Shown here: piece after piece, positions 51,414 through 60,141 of the stretch
Layout of the letters: every line of letters starts with the position of its first letter
Position numbering within the stretch: the first letter of the stretch is position 1
Source: Chloroflexota bacterium
GTDB lineage: Bacteria; Chloroflexota; UBA11872; UBA12225; JAJDUF01
Direction: 5' to 3'
DNA: 64,000 nucleotides
Assembly: GCA_022826725.1 (NCBI GenBank)
Contig: JAJDUF010000020.1
Coordinates: 62,001-126,000, forward strand
Position numbers and translations under genes: made by a program
Notes under the pieces: model-generated
What the model saw: only the letters and a program-made list of their open reading frames with translations
What the model was told of the DNA's origin: nothing
Databases searched by the model: none

Positions 51414-52091
51414 ATGACGAGATACCTCGTTGGCGGCCTGTTAGTCATCGCATCCGCGTTGTCCGTGCTGGCACTCCTGTACGCGAGGCGTCAGGCAGTA
51501 GACGAACCCTCATTCCAGGTCCTCCGGCAGGATGGTGACATCGAAATCCGCGAGTACCGCGGTTACGCCCTAGCCGAAATCACCGTCTCAGCTGGTTTCA
51601 ACGCGGCAACACAGAGAGCGTTTACGCCGCTCTTCAACTACATCTCAGGAGCCAATCGCAGCCGAGCGAAGATAGATATGACCGCGCCGGTACTCGTCGA
51701 GCCGGCCTCCGAGAAGATCGAGATGACGGCGCCCGTCCTGGTCGAACCTCGGCGCACAACCGGCCCGGACGCTGGACAATCACTGACCGGCAATGAGATC
51801 AGCGCGTGGTCAATCGCGTTCATCCTCCCCGAAGAGTACACCGCCGACAACGCGCCTCTGCCAAATGACTCCCGCGTCACGATCCGCGACGTTGACCAAC
51901 ATCGCGTCGCAGTCATTCGCTTCAGCGGCCGGTTCAACGAACGGGCAGCCGAGGAGCACCGCCTCGAACTGGCCGATTGGCTCGCCGCCCAAAGCCTAGA
52001 ACACGCCGCCGACTGGCGGGTCGCCGGCTACAATCCGCCATTCACACTGCCGGCAATGCGCCGGAACGAAGTGCTCGTGACGCTGCGATAG
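51414..52091 (+). CDS. SOUL-family heme-binding-like protein
   Basis: A 225-residue SOUL/HEBP family member. It has an N-terminal membrane anchor or signal (YLVGGLLVIASALSVLALLY). The SOUL fold shows SFQVLRQDGDIEIREYRGY, the repeated KI[D/E]MTAPVLVEP element at about residues 82-92 and 95-105, and AFILPEEYTADNAPLPND, VRF-type strands and NPPFTLPAMRRNEVLV at the end. Bacterial SOUL proteins are of unclear role, with heme or porphyrin binding proposed. It is exported or anchored and stands alone after the tRNA gene. Confidence 0.87.
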   Translation: MTRYLVGGLLVIASALSVLALLYARRQAVDEPSFQVLRQDGDIEIREYRGYALAEITVSAGFNAATQRAFTPLFNYISGANRSRAKIDMTAPVLVEPASEKIEMTAPVLVEPRRTTGPDAGQSLTGNEISAWSIAFILPEEYTADNAPLPNDSRVTIRDVDQHRVAVIRFSGRFNERAAEEHRLELADWLAAQSLEHAADWRVAGYNPPFTLPAMRRNEVLVTLR

Positions 52092-52187
52092 CCCCCGCTG
52101 ACCGTGATGTAGCCCTTGGGCACAGGTCTCATCTCTCTTGCCCACATGGGCATCGGTCCCAAGCCCCTCAGACGAGTTGACAGCACC

Positions 52188-53495
52188 CTACAAGAGGCCG
52201 GACAGCAGCGTCGCCAGGCCCAAGAAGCTCAAGAAACCCATGATGTCGGTGATGGTCGTGAGGAAAATCGAGGACGACTGGGCGGGGTCCTGCCGCAGGG
52301 CCGTGAGCACCATCGGTACGCCAGCGCCGGCGAGGCCGGCAATCATCATCGAAACCACCATCGCCAGGCCGATCACCAGACACAGGCCCCACGACTGACT
52401 CCAGACGAACACCCCAATCACCGTCACCAGCGCGACAGCGCAACCGTTCAGAGTGCCGGTGCTCACTTCCTTCAGCGCAATCCGCGGCCAGTGGCGCAGA
52501 TGGATTTCTCGCAGCGCCAGCCCCCGGAGCGTCACCGCTAACGCCTGTGCGCCGGTGTTGCCGGACTGTCCGGCCACGACCGGTAACAGCACCGCCAACG
52601 CCGTGAATTGGGCAATGGTCCCCTCGAAGAGGCCCACGACCGCAGCCGCCAAGAAGGCCGTCACGAGGTTGATTTGCAGCCACGGCAAGCGCTTGCGGAC
52701 CGCAAAAACCAGCGGTGACAGCGCCCGCTCTTCCTTGCCGGCACCCACGAGTGTCTGCATATCGGCGCTGGCTTCCTCTTCCGTGACCTCGACCAGCGCC
52801 GCATACCGGATCACTCCCAGTAGCTTGCCCTCGAAATCCACGACCGGCAGGCTCGTCAAACGATGGTGGGTTAGTGCTTCGACCACTTCCTCGCGCGGTG
52901 CTACGGCCAGCACGCTGACCCGTGCTCCCGGCGCCAGCCCACCCAACTGCTCGTCCGGAGTGGCAAGGAGCAACTGTTGCAGCGCAACTGTGCCGGCAAA
53001 CCGGCTCTCCGAATCTACGAGGTAGACATTCAGCACCAGTTCTCGTGGCAACGTCCGCAGTCGGGCGATAGCGTCGCTGACCGTTGTCTCCGGGCGGAAT
53101 ACCGCAATACGCACATCCATGAACTGGCCCGCCGAGTCGGTCGGATAGCTCATCTGTGTCCGCAGATCGCTGGCGAGGCGCTGGTCCAGTGCGGCCAATA
53201 GCTCGTTTTGGGTCTCCGTATCGAGGCTGGCCAAAAGGGCCGCGGCCCGCGTGGGGTCCATCACCGGGAGCAGCCGGGACACCGTCTCCTGGTCCGCCGC
53301 AGCGAGCAAGCGGGCGGCGACATCAGGAGTCAGCCGCTCCACGACGGCGGCGGCCACCGGCGCCGCAGCGGTGCGGAGCACGCCCAGGACCTCGTCCACC
53401 GGCTGGTTTTCGAGTAGCGCGGCGGCTTCTGCCGGATGGGCGCGCAGGTACTCCTGCGCGAGCCGTTGCCGGCCTGGCGACTCACTCACCGTCAT
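52188..53495 (-). CDS. mgtE: MgtE-type magnesium transporter
   Basis: A 435-residue MgtE-family channel. The N-terminal superhelical MgtE_N domain is at about residues 1-120, followed by a CBS pair (VFRPETTVSDAIARLR, VVEALTHHRLTSLPVVDF). The five-helix pore region has AVLLPVVAGQSGNTGAQALA and TTITDIMGFLSFLGLA, the latter carrying the conserved pore aspartate. It gates Mg2+ influx according to cytosolic Mg2+. The start at 53495 overlaps the end of the upstream soluble MgtE_N/CBS gene by 14 nt, so they are coupled. No Mg2+ riboswitch is apparent at the operon head. Confidence 0.93.
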   Translation of the reverse strand: MTVSESPGRQRLAQEYLRAHPAEAAALLENQPVDEVLGVLRTAAAPVAAAVVERLTPDVAARLLAAADQETVSRLLPVMDPTRAAALLASLDTETQNELLAALDQRLASDLRTQMSYPTDSAGQFMDVRIAVFRPETTVSDAIARLRTLPRELVLNVYLVDSESRFAGTVALQQLLLATPDEQLGGLAPGARVSVLAVAPREEVVEALTHHRLTSLPVVDFEGKLLGVIRYAALVEVTEEEASADMQTLVGAGKEERALSPLVFAVRKRLPWLQINLVTAFLAAAVVGLFEGTIAQFTALAVLLPVVAGQSGNTGAQALAVTLRGLALREIHLRHWPRIALKEVSTGTLNGCAVALVTVIGVFVWSQSWGLCLVIGLAMVVSMMIAGLAGAGVPMVLTALRQDPAQSSSIFLTTITDIMGFLSFLGLATLLSGLL

Positions 53496-54354
53496 GCTCC
53501 GACAGCCTCTTGTCCATCGTCGGCCCGGGGGCACCACCCTGGCTGCTGAAGAGCCGACCCATGCCGGCCCAGTACACCTCAGCCAGCGTGAGGCCAAGCG
53601 CCAGCGCACCCCCAAGATCCCCGCCCCTTTCCGGTGCAGCGGTCAATCGCCGGAGTGTGTCATGCCGTAGCACACCGACATATCTATCCCCAGTAGCTAC
53701 CACTGGCAACGCATGGACCTGCCGCCAACCTGGGTGTGACAGGATTGCAGCACGGTCGGCCCACACCGATACACGGAACACGTCGGTCTGCATCAGCATC
53801 GCCACCGGCTCTTCAGGAGCAGCACACAGCAGGTCCCGGAGATCGAGTACACCGACCAGCCGCTGCTCGCGGTCAATGACGTAGATGTAGTAATGGAGGC
53901 GGACACGTGGGATGCTGCGGAGGTGAGTCAAAGCCTCGCCCACGCTGAGGTCGTTGGGGACGGCCGGAACGAAGGGGTCTGCCATGGCGCCGGCGGTACC
54001 CTCCGGAAAGCGCAAGATGCGGAGCAACGCCTGCGCCGGTTGGGGTGGGACCGCTGCGATAATCGCTTCCCGCGTCTGTTCGGCCAACAACCGCAACAGC
54101 TGCGCCGCTACTACAACGTCGAGTTGTGCAGCCGTCGCTCCAGCGTGCGCGACGGGCATGGCGGCCAGGATCGCTACGGCACTGTCCGGGACGCAGCGCC
54201 CTAGTACTGCCGCCGTCGCCGCGGCATCGAGCACACTCAGTGCCTCGGTAGCTTCCTCTGCCGACAGCCTCTCCAGGAGACGCGCCGCCTCGTCGGGATG
54301 CCGTATACAATACGCCTCCGACAACTGGCGCTCCTGGCGGACCACCGGTTCCAC
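53482..54354 (-). CDS. Soluble MgtE_N-CBS regulatory protein
   Basis: A 290-residue protein with the same N-terminal layout as the adjacent transporter. A MgtE_N superhelix (AARLLERLSAEEATEALSVL, QALLRILRFPEGTAGAMAD) leads to two CBS motifs (VPNDLSVGEALTHLRSIP, VSVWADRAAILSHPGW with LPVV). There is no pore domain, and the C-terminus is a short tail (ERGGDLGGALALGLTLAEVY). It is probably a free regulatory subunit that could assemble with MgtE, or with the MscS-like channel encoded just upstream. It begins 1 nt after that gene's stop. Confidence 0.85.
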   Translation of the reverse strand: MEPVVRQERQLSEAYCIRHPDEAARLLERLSAEEATEALSVLDAAATAAVLGRCVPDSAVAILAAMPVAHAGATAAQLDVVVAAQLLRLLAEQTREAIIAAVPPQPAQALLRILRFPEGTAGAMADPFVPAVPNDLSVGEALTHLRSIPRVRLHYYIYVIDREQRLVGVLDLRDLLCAAPEEPVAMLMQTDVFRVSVWADRAAILSHPGWRQVHALPVVATGDRYVGVLRHDTLRRLTAAPERGGDLGGALALGLTLAEVYWAGMGRLFSSQGGAPGPTMDKRLSEHDGE

Positions 54355-54355
54355 G

Positions 54356-55186
54356 TCACTCTCCCCTGGGCAGCAAGACCGACGGCTCTTCGCTGAACTT
54401 GCGAGCGGGAACCAGCACCCGTCCCTCAGCGGACTCGATCAGCACCGCCGTTTGGGTGATCTCGACGATGCGACCGGTCGTGGCCCCGATCTGCACGGCA
54501 TCGCCGACGCGGTAGGCTTGCTGGACATAGTGGGCAGCAATGACGTTGCCGGCCACCGGTCCGGCCCCCAGCGCGAAAGCCAGCGCTGCACCGGCGAGCA
54601 GCGCGCCGCCGGTCACGGTGACCATGAGCGTGAGTGGTCCGGTATCAATGCCCAACTGGCTGGCACCGGTCACCGCAGCAATCAGAACCACCGCCATCTG
54701 CGCCGCGCGGCCCAGCAGCACGGCATAGGACAGGCCCGCGGAGTTGGCGACCTCGCTGACGAGACCGCGGACGAGGTTGCCAGCGAGCAGGCCGGCGAAG
54801 AGTACCACCACTGCCGAGAGAACACTGGGCAAGTACGTGGCGAAACCGCTCAGGAGCAGACTCAACACATTCAGGCCCAACACCTCCACCGCCGCTGTGA
54901 GAAACAGCAGCAACACCACCCAAAACACGACTGCCCCGATGAAGGGAGGGGCCGCCTGCGGCAGGCCGAGCCGAGCCATGATGCGCCGACCCCGGTCATT
55001 CCTCGTGAGCCACGCCATTCCGCCACCGACCAAGCGGGTACTCCACGCTTGCAACAGACGGGCGAGCACCCAACCGGCGAGGAGGAGGAGGATTCCCGCG
55101 AGCAGACTCGGCAGATACTCCGTGAGACTACCGATGAGCCGGGCAACGAGGTCTTCCAGGGCATCGAGCGGTCGAGACAAGTCCAT
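54356..55186 (-). CDS. MscS-type mechanosensitive channel-like protein
   Basis: A 276-residue membrane protein. The first helices (LPSLLAGILLLLAGWVLARL, FIGAVVFWVVLLLFLTAAVE) and the middle helices correspond to conserved-TM-helix repeats seen beside MscS domains. The last part (LAFALGAGPVAGNVIAAHYV, VGDAVQIGATTGRIVEITQT, GRVLVPARKF) matches the MscS pore helix and beta domain in short form. It is the first gene of the three-gene ion-homeostasis operon. It is about the length of E. coli MscS but lacks its large C-terminal vestibule. Confidence 0.82.
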   Translation of the reverse strand: MDLSRPLDALEDLVARLIGSLTEYLPSLLAGILLLLAGWVLARLLQAWSTRLVGGGMAWLTRNDRGRRIMARLGLPQAAPPFIGAVVFWVVLLLFLTAAVEVLGLNVLSLLLSGFATYLPSVLSAVVVLFAGLLAGNLVRGLVSEVANSAGLSYAVLLGRAAQMAVVLIAAVTGASQLGIDTGPLTLMVTVTGGALLAGAALAFALGAGPVAGNVIAAHYVQQAYRVGDAVQIGATTGRIVEITQTAVLIESAEGRVLVPARKFSEEPSVLLPRGE

Positions 55187-55283
55187 GGTGGCCTCCGAAA
55201 GGACATTGTAACCAGGTCATATCGGACTGCAACCGGCACCCGGCCTCACCCCTGGCCCGGCTCATGCTTGGTCCGCCCCCCGC

Positions 55284-57107
55284 TCAGAACGGCCAGACCA
55301 GCGGAACGACCACGAGCGAGACGGTCAGCAGCAGCAGCACCAGCGGCGTCCCGGCCCGAGCGAAATCGAAAAAGCGATAGCCGCCGGGGGCGTATACGAT
55401 GATGCTGGTCTGATGGCCGATGGGGGTCATAAAGGCGGTCGAGGTGGCAATGGCCAGGGTGACTACGAATGGATACGGGCTGACGCCCAGTGTCCCGGCA
55501 ACCGTGATGGCCACCGGCGCGAGCAGCACCGTCGCGGCGGCATTGGACATCACCTGCGTCAGCAGCGTGGCCACGAGGTAGAGCGCCGCGAGCACCACGA
55601 GCGGCCCCCAGGCGCCGGTCCAGGCCACCAGCTGATCGGCGATGAACGTCGCGGTGCCGGTTACCTCTAGAGCCGTACCCAAGGGGAGCGTACCGGCGAT
55701 GAGCACGACGGAGTGCCATTCGACCGAACGATAGAGGCGGCCCGGCTGGACGCAGCCGGTCACCACCATGGCGACAACGCCCAGCAGGCCCGCGACGGCA
55801 ATGTGCAGCACGCCCGACGCAGCCAATAACACTACGCCCGCCATAATGCCGGCGGCGGTCAGCGTGCGTCGCGCGCCGGTATCGGTCGGCTCGACGGTAT
55901 CCAGCGGCAATAATCCCTGCGTTGCGGCGAGCGCAGCGAGCCGCTCCGAAGAACCGCGCAGCAGGAGGACGTCGCCCTGCGCCAACGCCACGTCGGTCAA
56001 GCGCGTGTGGATCGCCTGTCCACGCCGCCAGATGCCGAGCACGGAAACGCCAAACCGCGTGCGGAAGTTCGCCTGCACGACCGTTTGGTGCAGGAAACTA
56101 GCGCCGGGCACGACGACGGCTTCCAGCATGGTGACTTCGCCGCTGGTCAGCGGGGCATCCGAATTCGCCATTTCGAGCAGGTCCAGTTGCCCGGTTTGGA
56201 CGAGCTTTAGCACGTCGGCCTGCTGGCCGTTGACGACGACGGTATCGCCCACTTGCAGCACGTCGTGCCGCGATGGGAAGCGATTGATGATGGTCCCGGA
56301 ATGGATCCTGACGACCTGGAGGCCGTAGCGTTCGGAAATGCCGCTCTCGGCGAGCGTCTTACCATTCAGCGGGGAGTCTTCAGGCACACTCAGTTCGGCG
56401 AGGTAGCGGCGCAACTCCCGCGCGGCGCTCGGATCGGTGGGGCTGGGTCGGATCGGTAAGAGCCAGCGTCCGGCGACGGCAAAATAGAGCACGCCGGTGG
56501 CCAAGACGGCGATTCCGGTGGGGAGGAAGTCGAATACCTGCAACGGGGCGTGACCGCTGTCGGTGAGTGCCTGGCTGACCAGCAGGTTTGGCGGCGTACC
56601 GATAAGCGTCAGGTTGCCGCCGAGCATTGATCCGAAGGCCAAGGGGATCAGCAGACGGCTGGGTGCAATGCGGCTTTGCGCGCCGATAGCCAGCACCGCC
56701 GGCAGCAGGATGGCCATGGCGCCGACGTTGTTCATCACCGCCGAGAGCAGGCCCACGGTAACGATGACCAGCAGCGTCAGCCAGGCGGCACTGCGGCCGG
56801 CCACACGCTGCAGGCCGGCAGCGATGCGGTGCGCCACGCCGGCGCGTACCAGTCCGTGGCTGAGGATGAACATGGCCACTACGGTCAGTACCGCCGGATT
56901 GGCGAACCCGGCGAGTGCCTGCTCCACACTGAGGAGGCCGTAGCGCGCCAGGACAAAACCGCCATCGGGACTACGCTTGAAGACCGGCACCGTCACCAGA
57001 ATGACCAGCACCAGCAATGCTACGATGTCCGCCGGCAGCCGTTCAGTGGCGAACAGCACCAGCACCACCACCAAGATGATGAAGACCAGGACGATCTCCG
57101 CCGTCAC
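55284..57107 (-). CDS. SLC13/DASS-type transporter with TrkA-C domains
   Basis: A 607-residue transporter of the divalent anion/Na+ symporter type. Helical bundles with the repeated signatures SAVMNNVGAMAILLP and LIGTPPNLLVSQ in the first half, and SNAAATVLLAP and FMTPIGHQTSI in the second, form the two inverted repeats. Between them are two RCK/TrkA-C domains (about 210-370: LAESGISERYGLQVVRIHSG, TVVQANFRTRFGVSVLGIWR) that bind regulatory ligands. Substrates in this group are sulfate, dicarboxylates or tellurite-like anions. The YihY gene is divergent. Confidence 0.93.
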   Translation of the reverse strand: MTAEIVLVFIILVVVLVLFATERLPADIVALLVLVILVTVPVFKRSPDGGFVLARYGLLSVEQALAGFANPAVLTVVAMFILSHGLVRAGVAHRIAAGLQRVAGRSAAWLTLLVIVTVGLLSAVMNNVGAMAILLPAVLAIGAQSRIAPSRLLIPLAFGSMLGGNLTLIGTPPNLLVSQALTDSGHAPLQVFDFLPTGIAVLATGVLYFAVAGRWLLPIRPSPTDPSAARELRRYLAELSVPEDSPLNGKTLAESGISERYGLQVVRIHSGTIINRFPSRHDVLQVGDTVVVNGQQADVLKLVQTGQLDLLEMANSDAPLTSGEVTMLEAVVVPGASFLHQTVVQANFRTRFGVSVLGIWRRGQAIHTRLTDVALAQGDVLLLRGSSERLAALAATQGLLPLDTVEPTDTGARRTLTAAGIMAGVVLLAASGVLHIAVAGLLGVVAMVVTGCVQPGRLYRSVEWHSVVLIAGTLPLGTALEVTGTATFIADQLVAWTGAWGPLVVLAALYLVATLLTQVMSNAAATVLLAPVAITVAGTLGVSPYPFVVTLAIATSTAFMTPIGHQTSIIVYAPGGYRFFDFARAGTPLVLLLLTVSLVVVPLVWPF

Positions 57108-57137
57108 AAGCGATCTTTCCTTACTTAGCGTTTACCC

Positions 57138-58007
57138 ATGAACACCGACCGGCAACCACAGTCCCCCGGCCGCCGGCTCTCGACCACCGGCCACTGGCTC
57201 CTGGCGCTGGTCCTGGGAACCAGCCGGCGGTTTCGGGCACACGACTGCCTGCTCCTCGCCGCCGGGTTGGCCTTCTACACCATCTTATCGCTATTCCCGC
57301 TGCTACTCGGCGTAACTGCCATCTTTGGGCCCCTGTTGGCAGGCACCGACCTCCAGCAGCAACTCATCGCCTCAGTAGGAAACGCCTTCCCGGGGTCCGC
57401 CGACCTCATTACTCGCACCTTCAACGAGGTCGCTCGCGGCCAGCGCACCATCGGCGTCGTATCGCTCGTCACGCTCATCCTATCGGCTAGCCAGATATTC
57501 GTGGGCATCAGACGCGCGCTGAACCGCGCCTGGGGCGTCGCCCACACCCACTCCTTTATTCGCCGCCGGCTGCTGGAAGCGGCGATGCTTGGCAGCGTAG
57601 CCCTGCTCGTCATCGCCTCTTGGGCAGCCGTCTCGCTCTTCTCCGTCATCCGACCGCTGTTGCCGGCCAACCTAGCAGTGCTGGGTACCGGCCCGGTGGC
57701 CGTCGCAGCCGCCGCTCTGACCTCGTTCACCCTATCGTTCGGCGTCTTTGCCCTCCTGTACCGGTACGTTCCCAACGCCGGCCCGACCTGGGCGGACGTC
57801 CGCCTCGGTGCCTTGTTTGCCGCCATCATGTTCGAGGCCAGCAAATACGCCTTCAGCTGGTACCTGACCAGCTTTGCCCGCTATTCGCTGATCTATGGCT
57901 CGCTCGGCACCACCATCGTCTTCCTGATGTGGTCCTACCTCTCCGCGCTTATCCTGCTCCTCGGCGCCGAGCTAACCGCCGAATACGCCCGCCTCCGCCG
58001 CCAATAG
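57138..58007 (+). CDS. YihY/virulence factor BrkB-family membrane protein
   Basis: A 289-residue six-helix membrane protein. The N-terminal helix DCLLLAAGLAFYTILSLFPLL with its ahead-lying arginines, the middle TFNEVARGQRTIGVVSL, and the C-terminal GSLGTTIVFLMWSYLSALILLLGAELTAEYARL are diagnostic of the YihY/UPF0761 family. The family's role is unproven; it was once called RNase BN in error. The gene is divergent from the SLC13-type transporter with a 30-nt gap. Confidence 0.92.
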   Translation: MNTDRQPQSPGRRLSTTGHWLLALVLGTSRRFRAHDCLLLAAGLAFYTILSLFPLLLGVTAIFGPLLAGTDLQQQLIASVGNAFPGSADLITRTFNEVARGQRTIGVVSLVTLILSASQIFVGIRRALNRAWGVAHTHSFIRRRLLEAAMLGSVALLVIASWAAVSLFSVIRPLLPANLAVLGTGPVAVAAAALTSFTLSFGVFALLYRYVPNAGPTWADVRLGALFAAIMFEASKYAFSWYLTSFARYSLIYGSLGTTIVFLMWSYLSALILLLGAELTAEYARLRRQ

Positions 58008-58032
58008 CCATCAGCCACCAGCCGGAAACGTC

Positions 58033-58052
58033 ATTGCGGCGCAGGCCGCAAT
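58033..58052. repeat. Dispersed hairpin repeat, family C
   Basis: ATTGCGGC-GCAG-GCCGCAAT, preceded by CGTC and followed by CCAG. It lies between the YihY gene and the DUF4352-like fragment. Confidence 0.65.
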
Positions 58053-58106
58053 CCAGCCTCCTCCGACGCCGGCCAGAACAACGGTAGCGCGGCACGCATC
58101 CGCCCC

Positions 58107-58532
58107 TTGACAAAAAGCCCCCCGCCCCGGATACTCAGAGCGGACTTCTCCAACGGTTGGCGTATCACCGTGCTCTCGGCCATCCCGAAAGCGAATAGTC
58201 AAGTCGCAGCGGAAAATCGATTCAACGATCCTCCGCAGGCCGGGCACCAGTTCTTCATGGTGCGGCTGGCGGTTACACACATCGGGGCTGCCTCGAAGAG
58301 CTTCTGGCTTGATGGAAGACTCCGGACTGTGGGCGGCTCAAACGTGGCCTATTCGGGCGGGTGTGGGGTCATCCCCGACGACCTTCCCGATCTTCAAGAG
58401 GTCTTCAGCGGAGGAACTATCGTGGGTAATTCCTGCTGGGAAATCCGTGCTGCAGATGCTGGTTCCTTGGCCCTGTACTACGAGCCGGACTTCGTTCCGC
58501 GCGCTGAGCGGCGCTACTTCTCACTGCGGTAA
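58107..58532 (+). CDS. DUF4352-like extracellular beta-sandwich, N-terminus probably lost
   Basis: A 141-residue frame. FSNGWRITVLSAIPKANSQV, ENRFNDPPQAGHQFFMVRLA, SNVAYSGGCGVIPDDLPDL and YYEPDFVPRAERRYFSL match the immunoglobulin-like DUF4352/telokin-like secreted domain in order and length. These proteins normally carry a signal peptide or lipobox plus linker; here the frame begins at a TTG with no binding site, immediately after a family C repeat. It looks 5'-truncated, so it may be a remnant rather than an expressed gene. Confidence 0.6.
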   Translation: MTKSPPPRILRADFSNGWRITVLSAIPKANSQVAAENRFNDPPQAGHQFFMVRLAVTHIGAASKSFWLDGRLRTVGGSNVAYSGGCGVIPDDLPDLQEVFSGGTIVGNSCWEIRAADAGSLALYYEPDFVPRAERRYFSLR

Positions 58533-58596
58533 GAGTCGGTAGTGCTGATCCACGAGACAGGCATTGCGGAGGGATCGAGCACAGAAAGGAGTGCCC

Positions 58597-59388
58597 ATGT
58601 CACAGGAACCCACAGGTACGTCACAGTCGCCCCCGGCCGCACCACAACAGACCACTGAGAGTCTCGGGATCGAGCAGGTTGACGAGGGGCAGAACACCAC
58701 AATCCTGGCCCAAGTCGCCAAGGATGTTCGCATGATCCTGACCCCCAACGAGACCATCGCGTACATCGCGCACCAAAACCGGACGGCCTTCGGTCAACGG
58801 AGGGATGCAGCGGTCGCTACCAACAACCGCATTATTATCTATCGGCCCCATAGGTTTGGTCGGCTCGAATTCCACGATTTCTTGTGGGAAGACGTGCGAG
58901 ATGTGACTATTGCCGAGAAAGTTTGGTCGAGTCAGTTCACCTGTGTTACAACCGACGACCGCACGCTCCAACTCGGCGGGCTGGTCAAGGAGCAAGCCCG
59001 GACGCTGTACGCCTTCTGCCAACAGAAAGAGCAGGAATGGCGTGAGCGGCGCCGCGTGCGTCAGATGGAAGAAGAGCGGGCGCGCGCCGGCGGCCCGTTT
59101 TGGGCCGGTAAGTTGAGGAGACTGCGTGCCCCCGGCCCCTCTCCATCGCCGAGCGATAGAGAGGGGGTGCCGGAGGGGGCTGTCCGTTGCAGCTTCGGCT
59201 CCCGCAATCCTGGAAGCTCAGAAGGGCATGTCTCCAAGCGTAAAGCGATCTTGGGAATCTTGCAGTATAAAGAACTCACGACCGGTGATTCGGTGCAGGT
59301 GTTCAGCCACTCCTGGGCCATATGCGGACGGGTATGTCCCATTAAACCCGAAACTTTCGCTTACCTCTCGGTTGTCGTTGAAAGCTGA
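58597..59388 (+). CDS. PH-domain-like protein with repeat-derived C-terminus
   Basis: A 263-residue frame. After a Pro/Ser-rich N-terminus, residues about 45-145 form a bacterial PH-like domain (ILTPNETIAYIAHQ, RDAAVATNNRIIIYRP, FLWEDVRDVTIAEKVW, LQLGGLVKEQARTLYAFC) and a charged helix QKEQEWRERRRVRQMEEE. From about residue 178 the frame enters a family B repeat (APGPSPSPSDREGVPEG) and then runs antisense through the end of the TIR gene. The true stop was probably lost when the repeat arrived. AAAGGAG precedes ATG 58597. Confidence 0.72.
   Translation: MSQEPTGTSQSPPAAPQQTTESLGIEQVDEGQNTTILAQVAKDVRMILTPNETIAYIAHQNRTAFGQRRDAAVATNNRIIIYRPHRFGRLEFHDFLWEDVRDVTIAEKVWSSQFTCVTTDDRTLQLGGLVKEQARTLYAFCQQKEQEWRERRRVRQMEEERARAGGPFWAGKLRRLRAPGPSPSPSDREGVPEGAVRCSFGSRNPGSSEGHVSKRKAILGILQYKELTTGDSVQVFSHSWAICGRVCPIKPETFAYLSVVVES
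59129..59179. repeat. Dispersed hairpin repeat, family B, inside the PH-domain frame
   Basis: CCGGCCCCTCTCCATCGCC then GAGCGATAGAGAGGGGG and GCCGGAGGGGG. It is read through by the PH-domain gene. Confidence 0.8.
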
Positions 59389-59907
59389 CACAAGCCTGTC
59401 TGTTTGCTCATCCGTAAGTTGTGATATTTTGGGTAGAATATCGGCAAGCAGATTTGCCGCAGCGAAACTTCGACATTCGCACATCGCGTTTATGAAGGCG
59501 TCTACTACTGATGGATGGCCGATCAGAAGTTCGATGATTTTTCTTGGTGCATCCTCCCAACTACAAGTTAGCGCCTGATATCTCCCTATGAATCCATAGG
59601 GGTCCATACCCAATCTTACTGAAATGATGGGAACTCTCCGAGCAATTGCGTACCCAATCTCCTGATCCGTCCACTCGCTGTCGCGAAAACCGTCCGTCAG
59701 TAGAGCGACGAACGCATCCATCCTGCTCAACACATCCAAGATTTTATCCTGCCACTCCTTTCCCGGTTGAATATCGGAGTGAGCTACGAAAGCGGATACC
59801 CCATATCTCTCAAGGCCTTTCTTGAGTTCTTGAACCTTTTCCTTCACCTCGGCCCGATGACTAAGGAAGATGGTGTAATTCTTGCCACTTGCTTTTTCCT
59901 CAGTCAT
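59218..59907 (-). CDS. TIR-domain protein (putative NADase immune effector)
   Basis: A 229-residue protein. Residues about 10-117 form a TIR domain: NYTIFLSHRAEVKEKVQELK, SDIQPGKEWQDKILDVLSRM, FVALLTDGFRDSEWTDQEIG and RRVPIISVRLG. Glu83 in WTDQE occupies the catalytic glutamate position of TIR NADases. The C-terminal ~110 residues (VVDAFINAMCECRSFAAANL, LPKISQLTDEQTDRLVSAFN) are helical, perhaps a sensor or oligomerisation domain; no known family is recognised. Codons are notably AT-richer than neighbours. ATG 59907 has GGTGGTGAT upstream. A near-perfect inverted repeat lies at 59971-59990. Confidence 0.85.
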   Translation of the reverse strand: MTEEKASGKNYTIFLSHRAEVKEKVQELKKGLERYGVSAFVAHSDIQPGKEWQDKILDVLSRMDAFVALLTDGFRDSEWTDQEIGYAIARRVPIISVRLGMDPYGFIGRYQALTCSWEDAPRKIIELLIGHPSVVDAFINAMCECRSFAAANLLADILPKISQLTDEQTDRLVSAFNDNREVSESFGFNGTYPSAYGPGVAEHLHRITGREFFILQDSQDRFTLGDMPF

Positions 59908-59970
59908 CCAAATCACCACCCAGCACCCGTTTGGATCCCGTAGACAGCGAGCCGGCCTTCATCTGGAGTC

Positions 59971-59990
59971 CTCATAAGGAATCCTATGAG
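59971..59990. promoter_or_regulatory. Inverted repeat upstream of the TIR gene
   Basis: CTCATAAGGAATCCTATGAG: arms CTCATA/TATGAG and GGA/TCC. It lies 64 nt before the TIR start in an AT-rich leader. Possible operator; binder unknown. Confidence 0.4.
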
Positions 59991-60141
59991 TCTGTACCTC
60001 TCCCGGTGCGAGTCGGATGATTAGTATATCAAGCAAATGTGACTTATCTGTCCTTGTCCATCCCCGGCTGGTCCATACCCTGTTTCCTCTGGGGGTGAGG
60101 AGGGGCTTGGTAGGATGGGGTAGGGATGATGAGGTGTCCGT

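Noticed and set aside
52188-55283. Magnesium riboswitch controlling the MgtE operon
   Set aside because: The leader before the MscS-like gene is under 100 nt and shows no recognisable M-box or long structured 5' region.
53954-55402. 482-residue open frame on the plus strand
   Set aside because: It runs antisense through the MscS-like and MgtE_N-CBS genes, with a Ser/Arg/Gln/His-rich composition and no recognisable fold.
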